Assembly: GCA_037954665.1 (NCBI GenBank)
Contig: JBBMOL010000099.1
Coordinates: 186,001 to 250,000 of the forward strand
Direction of reading: 5' to 3'
Source: Laguncularia racemosa
Lineage: Eukaryota > Streptophyta > Magnoliopsida > Myrtales > Combretaceae
Length of the DNA: 64,000 nucleotides
Positions 23,966 to 35,462 of this stretch are shown one piece after another. Each line of letters starts with the position of its first letter. Positions within the stretch are counted from its first letter, which is position 1. The translations under genes and the position numbers were made by a program. The notes under the pieces are model-generated. The model did no database searches and had not been told where the DNA came from. It saw nothing but the letters and a program-made list of their open reading frames with translations.

Positions 23966-24874
23966 CTATTGGGAGCATATGTTCAACAGGGCGGCCCTTG
24001 CTTTGATCATGCGCCTAAACAGGCACTCGAGGCCGTCATCAAAGTCACTGATGTTCATTTCCAAAGGCACTAATTGCTTGTGAATACATTGCGCCTTCTC
24101 TGTATCAACTGCTTCATTAGAAATATGCTTGTATAAGAATGCATCAACACATTCTATTTCATTTGCAGCTCCATGTTTCTCTTCACTGGCTATTACTCCC
24201 TTGTGCACTAGTTTTTTCACGAGTGACCACTTTGTCCCTTTCGGGTTCGATGTTGGGGCTGATAAGAGTGACAAGAGAGAGAGGAAGATGGAACTACTTG
24301 AGGCATGGACTTCACTTAGCACTCTTATCACTGCTACGAGATGATGATCTTGTTCTAGCAAAGAACAAGAGGCTGCTCCAAGTTTGCTATCCATTTGCTT
24401 CAATGAATCAATCAACCTTTTAGCATCCTTCTTCATTCTCTTCCTAAAAACGGTATAGTCCCGGATTGCTGTCTCAATGCTAGAATCCCCCTTCCGCCTG
24501 CGGAGTGCAGATTGAAGTACTTGAATATGTTCCTTAATCTGCAGAGAAAGTTCCCTTGTGATACCACAAATGTCTAGAAGCTTGACCGATCCGTCCAACA
24601 GTTCATCAATGCTTTTCTCGGTCTTGTTCATAGACAGGACTTGTTGTGTAGATCCCATTTTGAGAAGATCATCCAGTGAACCATACAAATCTACCAATCT
24701 ATCAAGACCTGATCGGATTGATCCTAAAGAAAAAGTTGAAGCTGCTTCCCAAGTTTTGATCTTGTTAAGCTCCTCTTCAACTGCAGCAGTACTAGGATGT
24801 GACCTAGAAGGCAAACTAATTGATCTTACATTGTATTGGGTGTTTTTCATGGTCTTTCCCATTGTATTTGTCAT
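23966..24874 (-). CDS. DUF241-family protein, most divergent copy of the local cluster
   Basis: The product is 302 residues from the Met at 24874. It carries the family N-terminus ISLPSRSHPS, the SLDDLL segment, the central LLDICGITREL and LQSALRRRKGDSSIE blocks and the C-terminus ending LLNICSQ. It is alpha-helical throughout, with no signal peptide or membrane segment. Biochemical role unknown. A Met at 24946 is also in frame, but it lies only a few bases downstream of the TATA box (CTATAAATATGTGG, 24951-24964), so it cannot sit behind a normal transcription start. Met at 24874 or 24862 gives lengths close to the 299-residue paralogues. No intron, no stop. It differs from the three downstream copies far more than they do from each other, so it is the older branch. 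Confidence 0.88.
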   Translation of the reverse strand: MTNTMGKTMKNTQYNVRSISLPSRSHPSTAAVEEELNKIKTWEAASTFSLGSIRSGLDRLVDLYGSLDDLLKMGSTQQVLSMNKTEKSIDELLDGSVKLLDICGITRELSLQIKEHIQVLQSALRRRKGDSSIETAIRDYTVFRKRMKKDAKRLIDSLKQMDSKLGAASCSLLEQDHHLVAVIRVLSEVHASSSSIFLSLLSLLSAPTSNPKGTKWSLVKKLVHKGVIASEEKHGAANEIECVDAFLYKHISNEAVDTEKAQCIHKQLVPLEMNISDFDDGLECLFRRMIKARAALLNICSQ

Positions 24875-24950
24875 TTTTTTTTTCCACTTCCTCCCCCCCC
24901 TTTTTTTCTTGCAAGTTTCAAGTTTGTGATGGAAAAGCCAATTCATAAGC

Positions 24951-24964
24951 CCACATATTTATAG
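24951..24964 (-). promoter_or_regulatory. TATA box of the first DUF241 gene
   Basis: The minus strand reads CTATAAATATGTGG. It lies about 80 bp upstream of the chosen start codon at 24874, leaving room for a short leader. Confidence 0.65.
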
Positions 24965-27119
24965 GAACATATCCAGACATAACTGTCACACCTGTACTAT
25001 GACCATGTGAAGTAATTGTGGTGCTCCTATGAAGTAGTCACGTTGTCATCTCCTAGCCCTACAATTATACCATTATTTAGCCATTACTCTTAAAATAAAT
25101 ACCTATGAGGTGTCCTGTTTTCTTGTCATTTGTGTGGTTGTTATGGAAAATCAAGCGAATAGTCATCTCCATTTCTTGTTTCCTATCCTGCCACATTTAT
25201 CCATCATGGAAATATAATATTGAAGCTGGACTACCATCATAAAATGGACATTGTCAGCCATGTCCATCCTGAATTGGAGAACCTCAAGGCATCGATATTG
25301 GCGAATAACATTAAACAAAGTTTTTTAATAATCTAGATCTAAATCTGTCCTTGTGAAGGAAGCGTACAATGTAGCGTTTCATTAAAAACTAATCAAGATT
25401 CCAAGGAGATGATTAAAATACATGCCTTCCCCCCCCCCCCCCCCCTAAGTTAGGATTTTTACTAGAAAAATGAGATATCAATTTGAAGAACCTTATTAGG
25501 AGTGCAATTTCATGATAGCTACTAAAGTTATATTCTAATATATAGATATTTCTCTTTAAATTTGAGGTCAATATTTTAGTAGTGGATGCACTTGATTTTT
25601 TCACCTTCTCGCCTTTATGTTACACCAATCTTTAAAGATGTTAAGCAAATTCATCATGAGTATATCCGATCCCATACTTGTTATAATTAGCGAGATACCA
25701 TTGAGATAATGTAATAAAGCTATTGAATACCTATTAGTAAACAACTAGATAGATAAAAAAAAAAGTAACTAAAACTAGTTATATGCAAAAAAACAAACAC
25801 ACTTTCCATTGAATTTTTTTTTTTTGACATATAGGAAATGAAATCAACATGCAGCCCCATGATCTTATGTACAATTTTGAAATTGTCTATGTGATAAATC
25901 ATTGAGGTGCATTCGAAGATTAAAATAATTAATTGTGTTTACTCTCTAACTATATTATGTTTGATTGATAGTTTAGAGGCAGAACAAAGTAGTTATTCTT
26001 CATTTGTAAAACTAGTATTGATTTGGTTTGTGAAATTGATTTGCTGAATTTCTATTTTATGAAATTTTTATAATTTTCAAAGTAAAGAATTGTAATTCCT
26101 TGATAGGATCTAAATGATAGATTTTTTTTAATTCTTTTAAAGAAAATTTCCATATCTACCTAAAAGATAATAGCTTAATTTATCAAACCAGATATAATGA
26201 TATTTTGCTATTCCTAAAGTATTATCAATAGCATTTTAGGTACAATGAACAAAAGCAATAGCTTGATTGCACTCTAGAAAAAATCTAATTCAAGTAATGA
26301 TTTGATGATAAAAGTGGTCCCAACCAAATTCAATTAAGATCATGTCAATCATGGGAGATTGTGCACACGGGTGGCTTGTAACCCTACCACGGAATCCGTC
26401 CAAAGAGCCTTTTTCTTTTTTAATGTTCTTGTTTGGCTCAATTATTGAGAGATTCGCGGCCATGGGAGTTGCACAGACACGTGGGACATTGTCTGTGCCG
26501 ACACTTCACACACACACATGTTTCATGATAAAAGTAATTCATTGATTGAAAGTTGTGTAGTTTATCAAACTTTTTTTTGTTAAAATGGCTAGCGGCAATT
26601 CAACACTTGACGCTTGGATTGTAAGATACAGGTGGACGGCTGTGCGTTTTTATTGGGAATAAGATTCATTTATGAATTATTTAATAATCTCAATACTATT
26701 GTTTTATTCACATCACAGCTTCCTTCTCAAGCAAAGAAAGATGCAAGGAAAATCATTTAATAAAAAGAAAAAGATCCGAAGGAATCGAGAGGAAAATTAC
26801 AAAAAGAAAAAGCCATGAATTATGGCATATAGTAACCCTATAGACCACGCATATAAAGGAAAAACAATTACATGAACGTGACCTCGATATGTCGTATTGC
26901 TGAAAAGAATAGGTGGTAACACAGGGCAGTTCTAGTACCAAGAGAACCCTTTATAAAGAGATATAGTAGTAGTGCTATAGGGATCATATCGGTATATTAC
27001 TTGTCTCTTTTAATGGGAGCTTAGATACATATATAGTGATTCTTTGAAATACGGAACTCAGATACGCATACCTTTTGGATGATTGCAATAAATCCTTAAT
27101 ACTTTAGGTTTGCAACTAT
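24965..27119. other. Intergenic DNA with homopolymer run, no gene seen
   Basis: AT-rich spacer upstream of the first DUF241 gene. It contains a 17-C run at 25429-25445. No domain-bearing frame was found on either strand. Confidence 0.55.
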
Positions 27120-27122
27120 TAA

Positions 27123-27411
27123 GGCTTATTTGATTCGTCTTATTTTTATTCGTTTAGTGTCTGTTTTATATCTATTTGAATATAAATATTTGGTTAGAAT
27201 CAAATGGGATTTTGATGAAAAACATATAAAGATATAATTACATATAAACATTTACTAGAAAAACCAAATATTTAAACCTTATTTTAAAATATAAGTGAAT
27301 CAGATACAAATTAAACAATTTATTCATATGCTAGTTTTCAAATAGATACAAATAAGATGCATATCAAATATAGATTAGATACAAATAAAAAAAAAAATCC
27401 AAACAAACCCC
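27123..27411. mobile_element. Tourist-like (PIF/Harbinger) MITE, 289 bp
   Basis: Left end GGCTTATTTGATTCG, reversed right end GGGGTTTGTTTGGATT, both followed by (T)TATTTTTATTTG-like sequence, flanked by TAA at 27120-27122 and 27412-27414. A TAA/TTA 3-bp duplication with GG-starting termini is the PIF/Harbinger signature. No coding capacity. Confidence 0.6.
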
Positions 27412-27414
27412 TAA

Positions 27415-28600
27415 ACCTATAAAATGTAACACAATTAAGTCGAGATGGCTATGTAGTTGATTCAAGATAGAAGATAATTTTTTCGAATACCAAATCTAAT
27501 ACAGGACAATGGCATGTAATAGCTCTGGTCTTGAGTTTGATGCAAAGCAATGTGAAAAGCAAATGCAATCAATATGAAAGGGATGAGAACAATATGTATA
27601 GTTTTGGAAATTAAAAAAAAAAAATAGTTTCCAAGAATCACTACAAATATCAAGAACATGAAAAGAAACTAACAACAACAATAATTCAACCTTGCTTCTC
27701 TACTTGCGTATCAGCATCTCAAAAATAGTAGGTTGAAGATTGGATACTTCTATCTCCAAACATGCTAATTACTTACAATAAAGCACCGTCTGCTTCTTGA
27801 AGAGTTCAATACCGATAACAATGAACTAATGAAATAATAAAGAATTTGATCTAACTTGATGACTTTATACCAATAAGGGTCCTTGATGAAATCACAAAGG
27901 AAATTAAATAACTAGGAAATGAATTGATATGGAAACTAAGAAACTAGGAAACTCATTGGTGAAGGCAACTACTAAACTAGGAAAGTGAAATAAAAAAATA
28001 GAAAAATTCGAAGAAATGATCTTCAATAAGTAAATTCAATTAGTCACCGAGTCTAGTCAACTTAACATGTCATCTCTATAATATGTTTAGCCTATAATAG
28101 CACCTGGTTGACTAGGTTTTCATCCACCTCTCTTACGAGGATTCTAACTTAAGTCTTTAAAAAGATTTCTACATAGATCAAAGATGAACATGGAAAAGCC
28201 AAACTTCAATCTATAACACAAGAGCTTTTTATGGTTCTCATCAATGGAACTAGGCTAGTATATTTTAATATTTTCTTATCACATGGCATGATGTGGTAAA
28301 GGTTGTTCACCATATTATTAAACTTTTAAAAGTTTTTGCAAAACAAAAACACAAAATGAAACAAGATGGAAAAAGGAAAATAATAAGAACCTAGGCTAAA
28401 AGTGGTGGAGATCAATTACAGACCTAAGGGAGGTCGCATAACCACCTCAAGGGGAGGATGTTGAAGTTGAAGCTATAGAGAGACGTTGACAGACTCTTTG
28501 CAACATGTCATTGCATTCATAAGTTGCTTGACCCTTGTTAAATGATAGATGACAACACCACAACTTGGTAATGCTTGCAAGCCACTCAAGGTAAGGAGTT
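27415..28600. other. Intergenic DNA, no gene seen
   Basis: No recognisable frame. The part at about 28370-28460 (AACCTAGGCTAAAAGTGGTGGAG) loosely resembles the P flank of the array (AACCTAAGTCAAAAGTAATGGAG near 38530), which may be a decayed outer copy. Confidence 0.4.
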
Positions 28601-28608
28601 GTCTTTCA

Positions 28609-28954
28609 TAGGGATGTCATTGGGTCAAGTTTGGGATAGGTTTTATAAAACCTAAACTTGAATTGCCATCCTATAAGGCTACCTATGATTTGTCTAAAAA
28701 CTCTATAGGGCTTTTACCTTGTTATTAGAACTTGACCTTATAAAGTTTTTTCAAACTTGTTTATGACTTGACTCGACTCATTAATGTACTTGTGAGAATG
28801 CACATTTTCATATTTTATTTACAAGATCACAAGTTTAAGTTAAACAACATAAACCATTGAGAGAGTGGGAGTGGATAAGGGTATTAGGGTTTCCTTTCAA
28901 AACTCAAAATAGAGAAATAATGTTTTATTAATTATTAATTTTTTAAATTACATA

Positions 28955-28987
<33 letters not shown>

Positions 28988-29161
28988 ATTGTTTTTAACT
29001 GGGTTTGGATTTTCGTCAAAATTTTTTTAAGTATTAAAACTTAACCCAAAACCCTATAGGGTTTTAAACCCTTTTCTAGAATTTATCCTACGACTTTATA
29101 GGGTTTTTATCGGATTAGGTGGATTGGGTGCCCTATAATGATTTTTCCAGTGGCATCGTTA
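28609..29161. mobile_element. Non-autonomous hAT element, 553 bp, with perfect 8-bp target duplication
   Basis: GTCTTTCA occurs exactly at 28601-28608 and 29162-29169. The left end TAGGGATGTCATTGG and the reversed right end TAACGATGCCACTGG agree at 11 of 15 positions. Subterminal AACCCTATAGGG-type motifs occur near both ends, and a (TA)n palindrome lies at about 28953-28990. No transposase. The termini and CCCTATA motifs resemble the larger hAT at 15069-19251, so that family could have mobilised it. Confidence 0.85.
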
Positions 29162-29216
29162 GTCTTTCACCACTTCCAAAATTTGGAACTTGTACAAAAA
29201 CTTTGTACATTATAAA

Positions 29217-29385
29217 GAGGAGGCTAGTAATATAACATCTAGGGTTAGTAACAAACACCACTAGATAGGTGTTTAAAGTAGGGTTGTAAACAAGTTAAGT
29301 TGAGAAAGCTAAGGATATATCATCTCGGGCTAATAACCAACACTGCCAGATGGGTATTTAAAGTAGGATTGTAAAAGAGTTGAGT
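29217..29385. repeat. Tandem duplication (about 85 bp x 2) at the left edge of array unit 1
   Basis: Two adjacent copies begin GCTAGTAATATAACATCT and GCTAAGGATATATCATCT and continue with TAATAACCAACAC..., GTATTTAAAGTAGG and GAGTTGAG. The same doublet is present at about 40476-40645, so the duplication predates the segmental duplication. Confidence 0.7.
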
Positions 29386-29805
29386 TGAGACAACATAGTA
29401 CTGAGTTTGAAGTCAATTTGAAATTTCACAAATTGAGCTTGACTTGAGTTTGATCGAGGTTGTAATTTTGACCTCGAGCTTAACTCAAAATAGCACATGA
29501 CAATCTCCAACTCAATTCAATTAAGCTTGTTTAGGCTCAATGTATATAGAAATTATTTTATTTTAACTAAAAATAATACTAATATTCAAATTCAATTAAA
29601 AAACCAACCAATATCAAAATTTGACTTGAGCTTGATTAGACTCGTGGGCTATTTGAGCCAAACATTATAAAGCTTTAGCTTGACTTGATGAACTATTTGA
29701 GTAGCTCAAACCTAACTCAACTAGAATGATGTTGAATTGGACTTGAGTTTTTATTGAACAAAATCCGAATAACTTGGGAGTAGGCTTGACTTACTTATAC
29801 TCCTA
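29364..29805. mobile_element. hAT-like MITE of the GAGTTGAG/CTTGACTTGAG type
   Basis: Left end TAGGATTGTAAAAGAG and reversed right end TAGGAGTATAAGTAAG, flanked by ATTTAAAG (29356-29363) and GCTTAAAG (29806-29813), 6 of 8 matching. The interior is rich in TTGACTTGAG-type motifs in both orientations. Truncated relatives lie at about 40614-41005 and 54680-54805 in units 2 and 3. Confidence 0.55.
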
Positions 29806-31146
29806 GCTTAAAGATAGATAAAGTAACTCATCGATATGTGAGCACTTTGTTGGGATGTCACATTCCTTAGGGTGGCTTGTGTTGCCAAACCTTTTATGGT
29901 TAACAACTTCTTTCATTTTTAGCTCATGTTTTTTTTTTTTAATTTTATTTTTCTTTTTTTCTTGGGTATTTTCTAATTTTTTATTTTTTAAAGTTATGAT
30001 AAATAATTTTTCCAATGTGGCATGTGAAATCAATATTGCTTGGATGCCACATGGAGATAAAATATTAAAATATGTTCTCTTGTTGCCACTAGGATTTGAT
30101 TACAAAATATTTTAAAGTTCTATGATTTTATTGCTGCAACCGAAGGCAATTGCCTTGAAAGTTTTAGGATTTCCTATATAATTTTTCCTCTATAAAAATA
30201 AAACAATTTTAAAAAATAATAGGCACTAGATAAATTAAGATGTACAAATTAGACATATGTAAGATACACAAAGAAAAAGGCCATCTCAAAGCAAATCATA
30301 ATAGTAATTTGTGATAGGCCTATTTAGATTTGATTTGTATTAGTTATGAAAATTTGATAATATCAATTAAATTGTTCACTTTTATTTATCAGAAAAAAAG
30401 TATGAAAAAAAAAACATTTTTTAAGACGTTTGCGAGGGCTAATTTATTTTTTTAAACCTACATAGAATTCTAGAACTTCTAAAGAGAAAAGGTCATTCCA
30501 AAAGACCATATGTGCAAATTATAACAAGCTCAATTAAGATGATCTTCAAATTCAAAATCGATTTTTTGCACTGGGTTTAAAGTAAATGAAACATACAATT
30601 TTATCATTGTATATAAAATAGAAAATGAATCGAGACCAATTTTGTTTTGTGTATGGGTGTTACAATACGGTGCATGTAATGCAATACACCTATTCGACCT
30701 AAGAAATCTCTCTAAGACATTGAAGTTTGACCTGATTCCAACTAAGTAATTTCCTCCTAGACATTGGAATTGGGCTCTGGAGAAAGCTAAGAATTATTCA
30801 CCAAATAAAATACAAGAAATTTGCAATTTTAGGAGATTGCCTGTGCATTGAAGAATTTAGACCCACATCCATTCCTGGCAGTACTTCACAGCTCTAGGCC
30901 TCTAAAATATAACTTCTAAAACCAGACTTTAAACTGAATAAGAATTATGGCAAAAAATAAGAAACAGAGTAAGATTGCAATAACAGCAAGTTTGCTTGTA
31001 AAATTTTCTTCTGTATTCATATTGTATAGGCTCGAATATAGGTACAAAATTTTTGTATTTACAATCAAATTCCTGAGAAGATTCTTCAGAAGTTTGGGAT
31101 ACCTCATCAAGTCTAAAGGTTCTTTTAGCTAAGAGAAGGAAATTGC
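29806..31146. other. 3' flank of DUF241 gene 2 (array D segment)
   Basis: Non-coding DNA shared with 41010-42440 and 54860-56357 (GGCTTGTGTTGC, GATTTGATTACAAAATATTTTAAAG, AAAGACCATATGTGCAAATTATAA and others). It holds the 3' UTR of the gene on the minus strand and poly-A/T runs, and no separate gene. Confidence 0.6.
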
Positions 31147-32046
31147 CTATTGGGAAATTATATTCAATAGAGAGGTCCTTGCCTTAATAAATCGCCTAAA
31201 GATGCATTCTAGGCAATCATCAAGTCTTACAATGCTAACATCTATGGACTCCAATTGCTTCTGCATAATCTGGATCTTCTCTACGGCGATTGCTTCACTC
31301 GAATTGAATTTGCATGAGGATGCATCCAGGAGTGCTATTTCATTTCCAGCTCTTAGTTTTTCTTCACTAGCTATTACTCCCTTGTTCACTAATCTTGACA
31401 CGATAGACCACTTGGACACCTTCATTTCAGAGGAGGTAGCTGAAAGGAGTGACAAAAGAGATTGGAACATGAAACCACTTGACACACTAACTTCTCTTAG
31501 GACTCTTATCACTGCTTGAAGGTGGTTATCTTGTTGTAGCAGAGCAAAGGATGCTCCAAGCTTGTTATCCATTTGCTTCAATGTGCTAACCAACTTTTTT
31601 GCATCTTTCTTCATTTTCTTTCTAAAGTTGGTATAATCCTGAACCGATGTCTCAATGCTTGAATCTCCCTTCCTCCGTCGTAGGGCAGATTGAAGTACTT
31701 GAACACGTTCCTTAATTTGCAGAACAAGTTCCCTTGTGATCCCACAAATGTCTAGAAGCGTAACTGAACTGTCCAATAATTCATCCATACATTTCTCAGT
31801 CTTGTTGATAGACAGGACATGTTGTGTGGATGCCATGTTGAGAAGATCATCCAAAGAAAAGTACAAGTTTACCAATCTATCAAGACCAGATTGGATTGAT
31901 CCAAGAGAGGGAGTTGAAATTGCCTCCCAGGACTTGATCTTGCTAAGCTCCTCTTCAACACCGACGGTGCTAGGATGAGACCTTGAAGGCAAGCTAATAC
32001 ATCTAACATGGTAATGACTTTGGCTAGTTCCAAAAACACTAGCCAT
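31147..32046 (-). CDS. DUF241-family protein, array unit 1
   Basis: An intronless frame of 299 residues on the minus strand. Conserved blocks in order: ISLPSRSHPS (residues 17-26), VEEELSKIKSWEA, LDRLVNLY then SLDDLLNMAS, MDELLD, LLDICGITREL, LQSALRRRKGDSSIE, RKKMKKDAKKL, VIRVLREV, KWSIVSRLVNKG and the C-terminal FRRFIKAR then LLNIISQ. No signal peptide or membrane helix; the protein should be soluble and helical. DUF241 is plant-specific and its biochemical role is unknown. A TATATATA box lies 61 bp upstream of the ATG. It differs from the unit-2 copy at about 28 of 299 positions by my manual comparison, with no stop or indel. Confidence 0.9.
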   Translation of the reverse strand: MASVFGTSQSHYHVRCISLPSRSHPSTVGVEEELSKIKSWEAISTPSLGSIQSGLDRLVNLYFSLDDLLNMASTQHVLSINKTEKCMDELLDSSVTLLDICGITRELVLQIKERVQVLQSALRRRKGDSSIETSVQDYTNFRKKMKKDAKKLVSTLKQMDNKLGASFALLQQDNHLQAVIRVLREVSVSSGFMFQSLLSLLSATSSEMKVSKWSIVSRLVNKGVIASEEKLRAGNEIALLDASSCKFNSSEAIAVEKIQIMQKQLESIDVSIVRLDDCLECIFRRFIKARTSLLNIISQ

Positions 32047-32106
32047 TGTCTTTATGTTTATTTGTTTCTTTGGATTGGTATTGTTTCAAGCTTGTGAATG
32101 AACCTC

Positions 32107-32114
32107 TATATATA
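32107..32114 (-). promoter_or_regulatory. TATA box of DUF241 gene, unit 1
   Basis: TATATATA 61 bp upstream of the start codon, in the same context (CCTATATATAGAGGTTC) as in units 2 and 3. Confidence 0.7.
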
Positions 32115-33709
32115 GGAGCAGAAAAGGACAGCACTGCTTATGACAATGTGGTATAACATGTGAAGACAATGTATTGTCTGCTGGGAATTAACAACGTCAC
32201 CTTCTAGGCCAACAAAGTGTCTATATTTGATTTTTTACCCCCAACCCATAACTCTAAAATAATTGAGACAGTTAGGTGCCCTACTAAGGGGAAAGTCATC
32301 ACCCTTTCTTACCTCCTGTAATGCTAAATTATATCCTTATAAAGATATAAAAAAAATTATATTAATAAATGTTTTAAGGGAACTCGTTAAGATATTAAAT
32401 AATTTTTTTTTATATTTGTTTACGTGTTTGGTCTTAAAATATATAATCGTTAAAAGTATAAAAGGTCTATTTTATTTATTTAGTTAATTCTTAATAGATG
32501 CTTTGGAAAACTCATTGAAAGGAGCCAAATGTAACATGTAAATCTTCATAAATTAACCTATTATCAGCCCAGGCTTAAATTGCATAACCACCAGGCAACA
32601 CTGATATCATAACAATATTAAACAACATTTTCATAAGCAAAATCGTGGTCTATAGTTATACAATCTTCATATATTGTAGGTAAGATTAAAAGGTTCGTGA
32701 TTAGGCTTTTATCAAAAGAAATCAATTATAGGATATTGTGCACACGAATAGCTTGTTTTCTTAATTTTTCAATTAAATCTTTCCATTATCTTTATAAATG
32801 ATACCACTAAGTTTAGCTCAATGATTGAAATACTCGTGGGCGTAGGGAGATGATAACACTTGATGTAAAGTTCTCTAAGAATTGTATGTGATTCACCAAC
32901 GTAGAAAGTTGCTTGAAGTACCACACTTAATCTAAACTACTATTTCATTTGAGATTGTAATTTTACCACCCACTGGGTAGCTTTTATCGATAGTTGTCAC
33001 TTTACTTTATCAGGTAGCCTTTTTTAAGGTAGTTTTCTCTCAAATCACTCTTTTTTCAGGTTATCTCTTCTATGGGATTGGCTCTGAACAAGAGTACTAA
33101 ATATTACAACCCAAACTTAAGGAAAGAGCCCGTCTCAAAAGACTAGTATGATAAGTAGGAGAGCCCCTTAAACTTAAGTGCTACATTTAGTTCATTCTAC
33201 TATCCCATCTAGGATTGTAACATATTGAAGTAATTTTAATGTTTTGGCTATTCGCTGCATGACACGTGGTCTGTAGGGATAGGTGGAATTGTATAACCGA
33301 TTATAAATACAATAACATTGAAATCCTAGAAGTGTGGGCTCCAATAAAATGTTTATGATTGGTTTCGACTATTGTAGTATACAATTTGGGGGCTAGTTAG
33401 ATTTTTTTTTTATTTTAATTTTTTATCATATTTTATTTGTATATTTTTTTTTTATAATTATGATGAAAGTGGTGATTAAAAAGTAGAAATTGGAAAGTAA
33501 ACATTCACGTAGTTTTAGTAGAAAAAGTTTAAAAATATATTTTATGTATCCACAAAGAATATCTTAATTGGTATTTTTATACAAATAAATAAAGTAAACG
33601 ATAGATAAATCTAACTTTATAAGAGTTGTTAGATATTTAATTTTATAAAAGGGGTATATATGTATATACATTTTTATCTTTTTAGTATTTTTTTTCACAA
33701 ATACATTAT
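32115..33709. other. Upstream flank of unit 1 with a unit-specific insertion
   Basis: The first about 250 bp match the promoter flank of unit 3. From about 32890 to 33545 the sequence has no counterpart in unit 3 (compare about 58010-58045). That insert holds two similar pieces in direct orientation (ACTACTATTTCATTTGAGATTGTAA near 32940 and CTACTATCCCATCTAGGATTGTAA near 33200), so it may be a mobile-element remnant. No coding signal. Confidence 0.45.
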
Positions 33710-33909
33710 TTGAACAAGGATAACAAAAGACAATAAAAAAAAGGTCGAACCAAAGGGATCTTAATCTAAAAGGTTGTTTATTTTATTTTATTTTATTTTA
33801 TTTTTTAGTAAAAGTTTGTAGGGGGGTTGTTAATAACTTTAAAAAGGAAAAAGAAGAACACATCAAGTTTTCCAACATTGCTTAATGTTGCAGAAAAAAA
33901 TACTATCAA

Positions 33910-33972
<63 letters not shown>

Positions 33973-35118
33973 CATAAAGTGGTGAAGGAATCGAATCTGA
34001 TTTAGTTCGTTAACCGACGGTTTTCAACAAGTGAGATAGTCACTGTAGTGTGGCTTCCTACACACATGCGTAATAATTCATGGATTCACACTTTCCGTAA
34101 AATGGTTGCGGCAATTCAAGACTGTTCACGTCGCTTGTAGGTGTAGGTGGTGCTTTGTGATTAACATCATTCCTTTCTTTAAAAGAACGGTGCTCATAAA
34201 ATCTCTTAAAAGAGGGAAGATACAACAAAGGAATCAAAAGGAAAAGGAAAAAAAAAAAAAATCATAGATGCACTATAAGTTTTAATGGTATTACTATGTT
34301 ATATGGTATATTTATAGCATGTAAATAATAATAAAATTTTAATATATAAATATATAAATAATAGTTTTTTAAGAAATACTTATTATTAATATTACGTATT
34401 TAAATATTATTAGTATTTATATACTACTTATCAAAATATGTAGCATGTTAGAACTATTGAATCTTTTTTCAGCATAATAACCATCTAGACCAAACATGTG
34501 GCCAAAAACAATTGATCCATTGAGAATATTTATTGATATCAAATTGGAAAAAAAAAAAAAGGCCCGAATCTACTTTTGGAGTCCTAAAACTTTTCAAATT
34601 ATTGTTGTCGCATGTAATAAAAATTCTTCGAAATGCAAGAATCAAATAATTCTGATAATATCACCGACTTTCCTCTTAAAAAAGTTATTCTTTTTTAGTT
34701 TCCCAAAAAATGTTCTTTCTACTAGACGTGAAAATTCATGTTATGTTGATGTTTCATTTTATATCAAATTTATGTTCATGTTTTTGTTGAAAATATACGG
34801 GTTAAAAGAAATTATAAACATTTGATTTATATTATAATTATATTTATCTGTACTATAATCATGCTTTCTCTTGCACGACTAATATTGATATCTAATTTTA
34901 TTTTTATAATGGCGTTTCTAATTTTTTTCATGTTCATGTCATTATCATAGTATTGTATTGAACATTGCCAGCATAACAACCATGTAGCATCTGAAATTGT
35001 ATTCAAAGTGATATCTCAAGACTGAAAAATTGGATCATAAGTTAAAAAAAAGGTTTTTGGAGTAGTTTTGAGTTAAAATTAATTATACATTGGTGATTTC
35101 GTCGACTTTGGAGTAATT
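33710..35118. repeat. R repeat, copy 1
   Basis: Shared with 39056-40150, 43790-45230, 53340-54490 and 58190-59640. Landmarks in order are AATCTAAAAGG..GTTTATT, a TATATA tract, GTGGTGAA(G/A)GAATC, GTGCGGCTTC-like, AATGGTTGCGGCAATTC, GGTGCTTT, CTTTCTTTAAAAGAA, GCATAATAACCATC, TTTATATCAAATT.ATGTTCATG and GACTTTGGAGTAATTA. Copy 1 contains (TTTTA)n at about 33779-33806 and (AT)29 at 33913-33970. No protein-coding potential. Confidence 0.7.
33913..33970. repeat. (AT)n microsatellite
   Basis: About 29 uninterrupted AT dinucleotides inside R copy 1. The other R copies have only short TA tracts at the same place. Confidence 0.95.
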
Positions 35119-35431
35119 ACGAGTACTTGTGATTATAGGTTCTCTTTTTCTTCTCCTATGACCGTGACCGTGTGTGTGTGAAACCTCCCTTGCTGCCTAC
35201 AGTAACAAAATACATATATGTATATACGTTTGGATCACTTGTGCTTGGTGGATGCCTTCGTGGATCGCTGGAACGTCCCCTGCGCAAGTGTGTGTGAAAC
35301 CTCCCTTGCTGCCTACCATAACAAGATACATATATGTACATATGTTTGGAGTACTTGTGCTTGTTGGATGCCTCCGCGGTGCATGTGTGTATGGAATTTT
35401 TTTTTTTTTTGTGCTGACCGTAGCAAATGAC

Positions 35432-35462
<31 letters not shown>

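Noticed and set aside
24875..24946. Upstream in-frame Met at 24946 as the start of the first DUF241 gene
   Set aside because: It lies directly downstream of the TATA box and gives a Lys-rich N-terminus not found in the paralogues.
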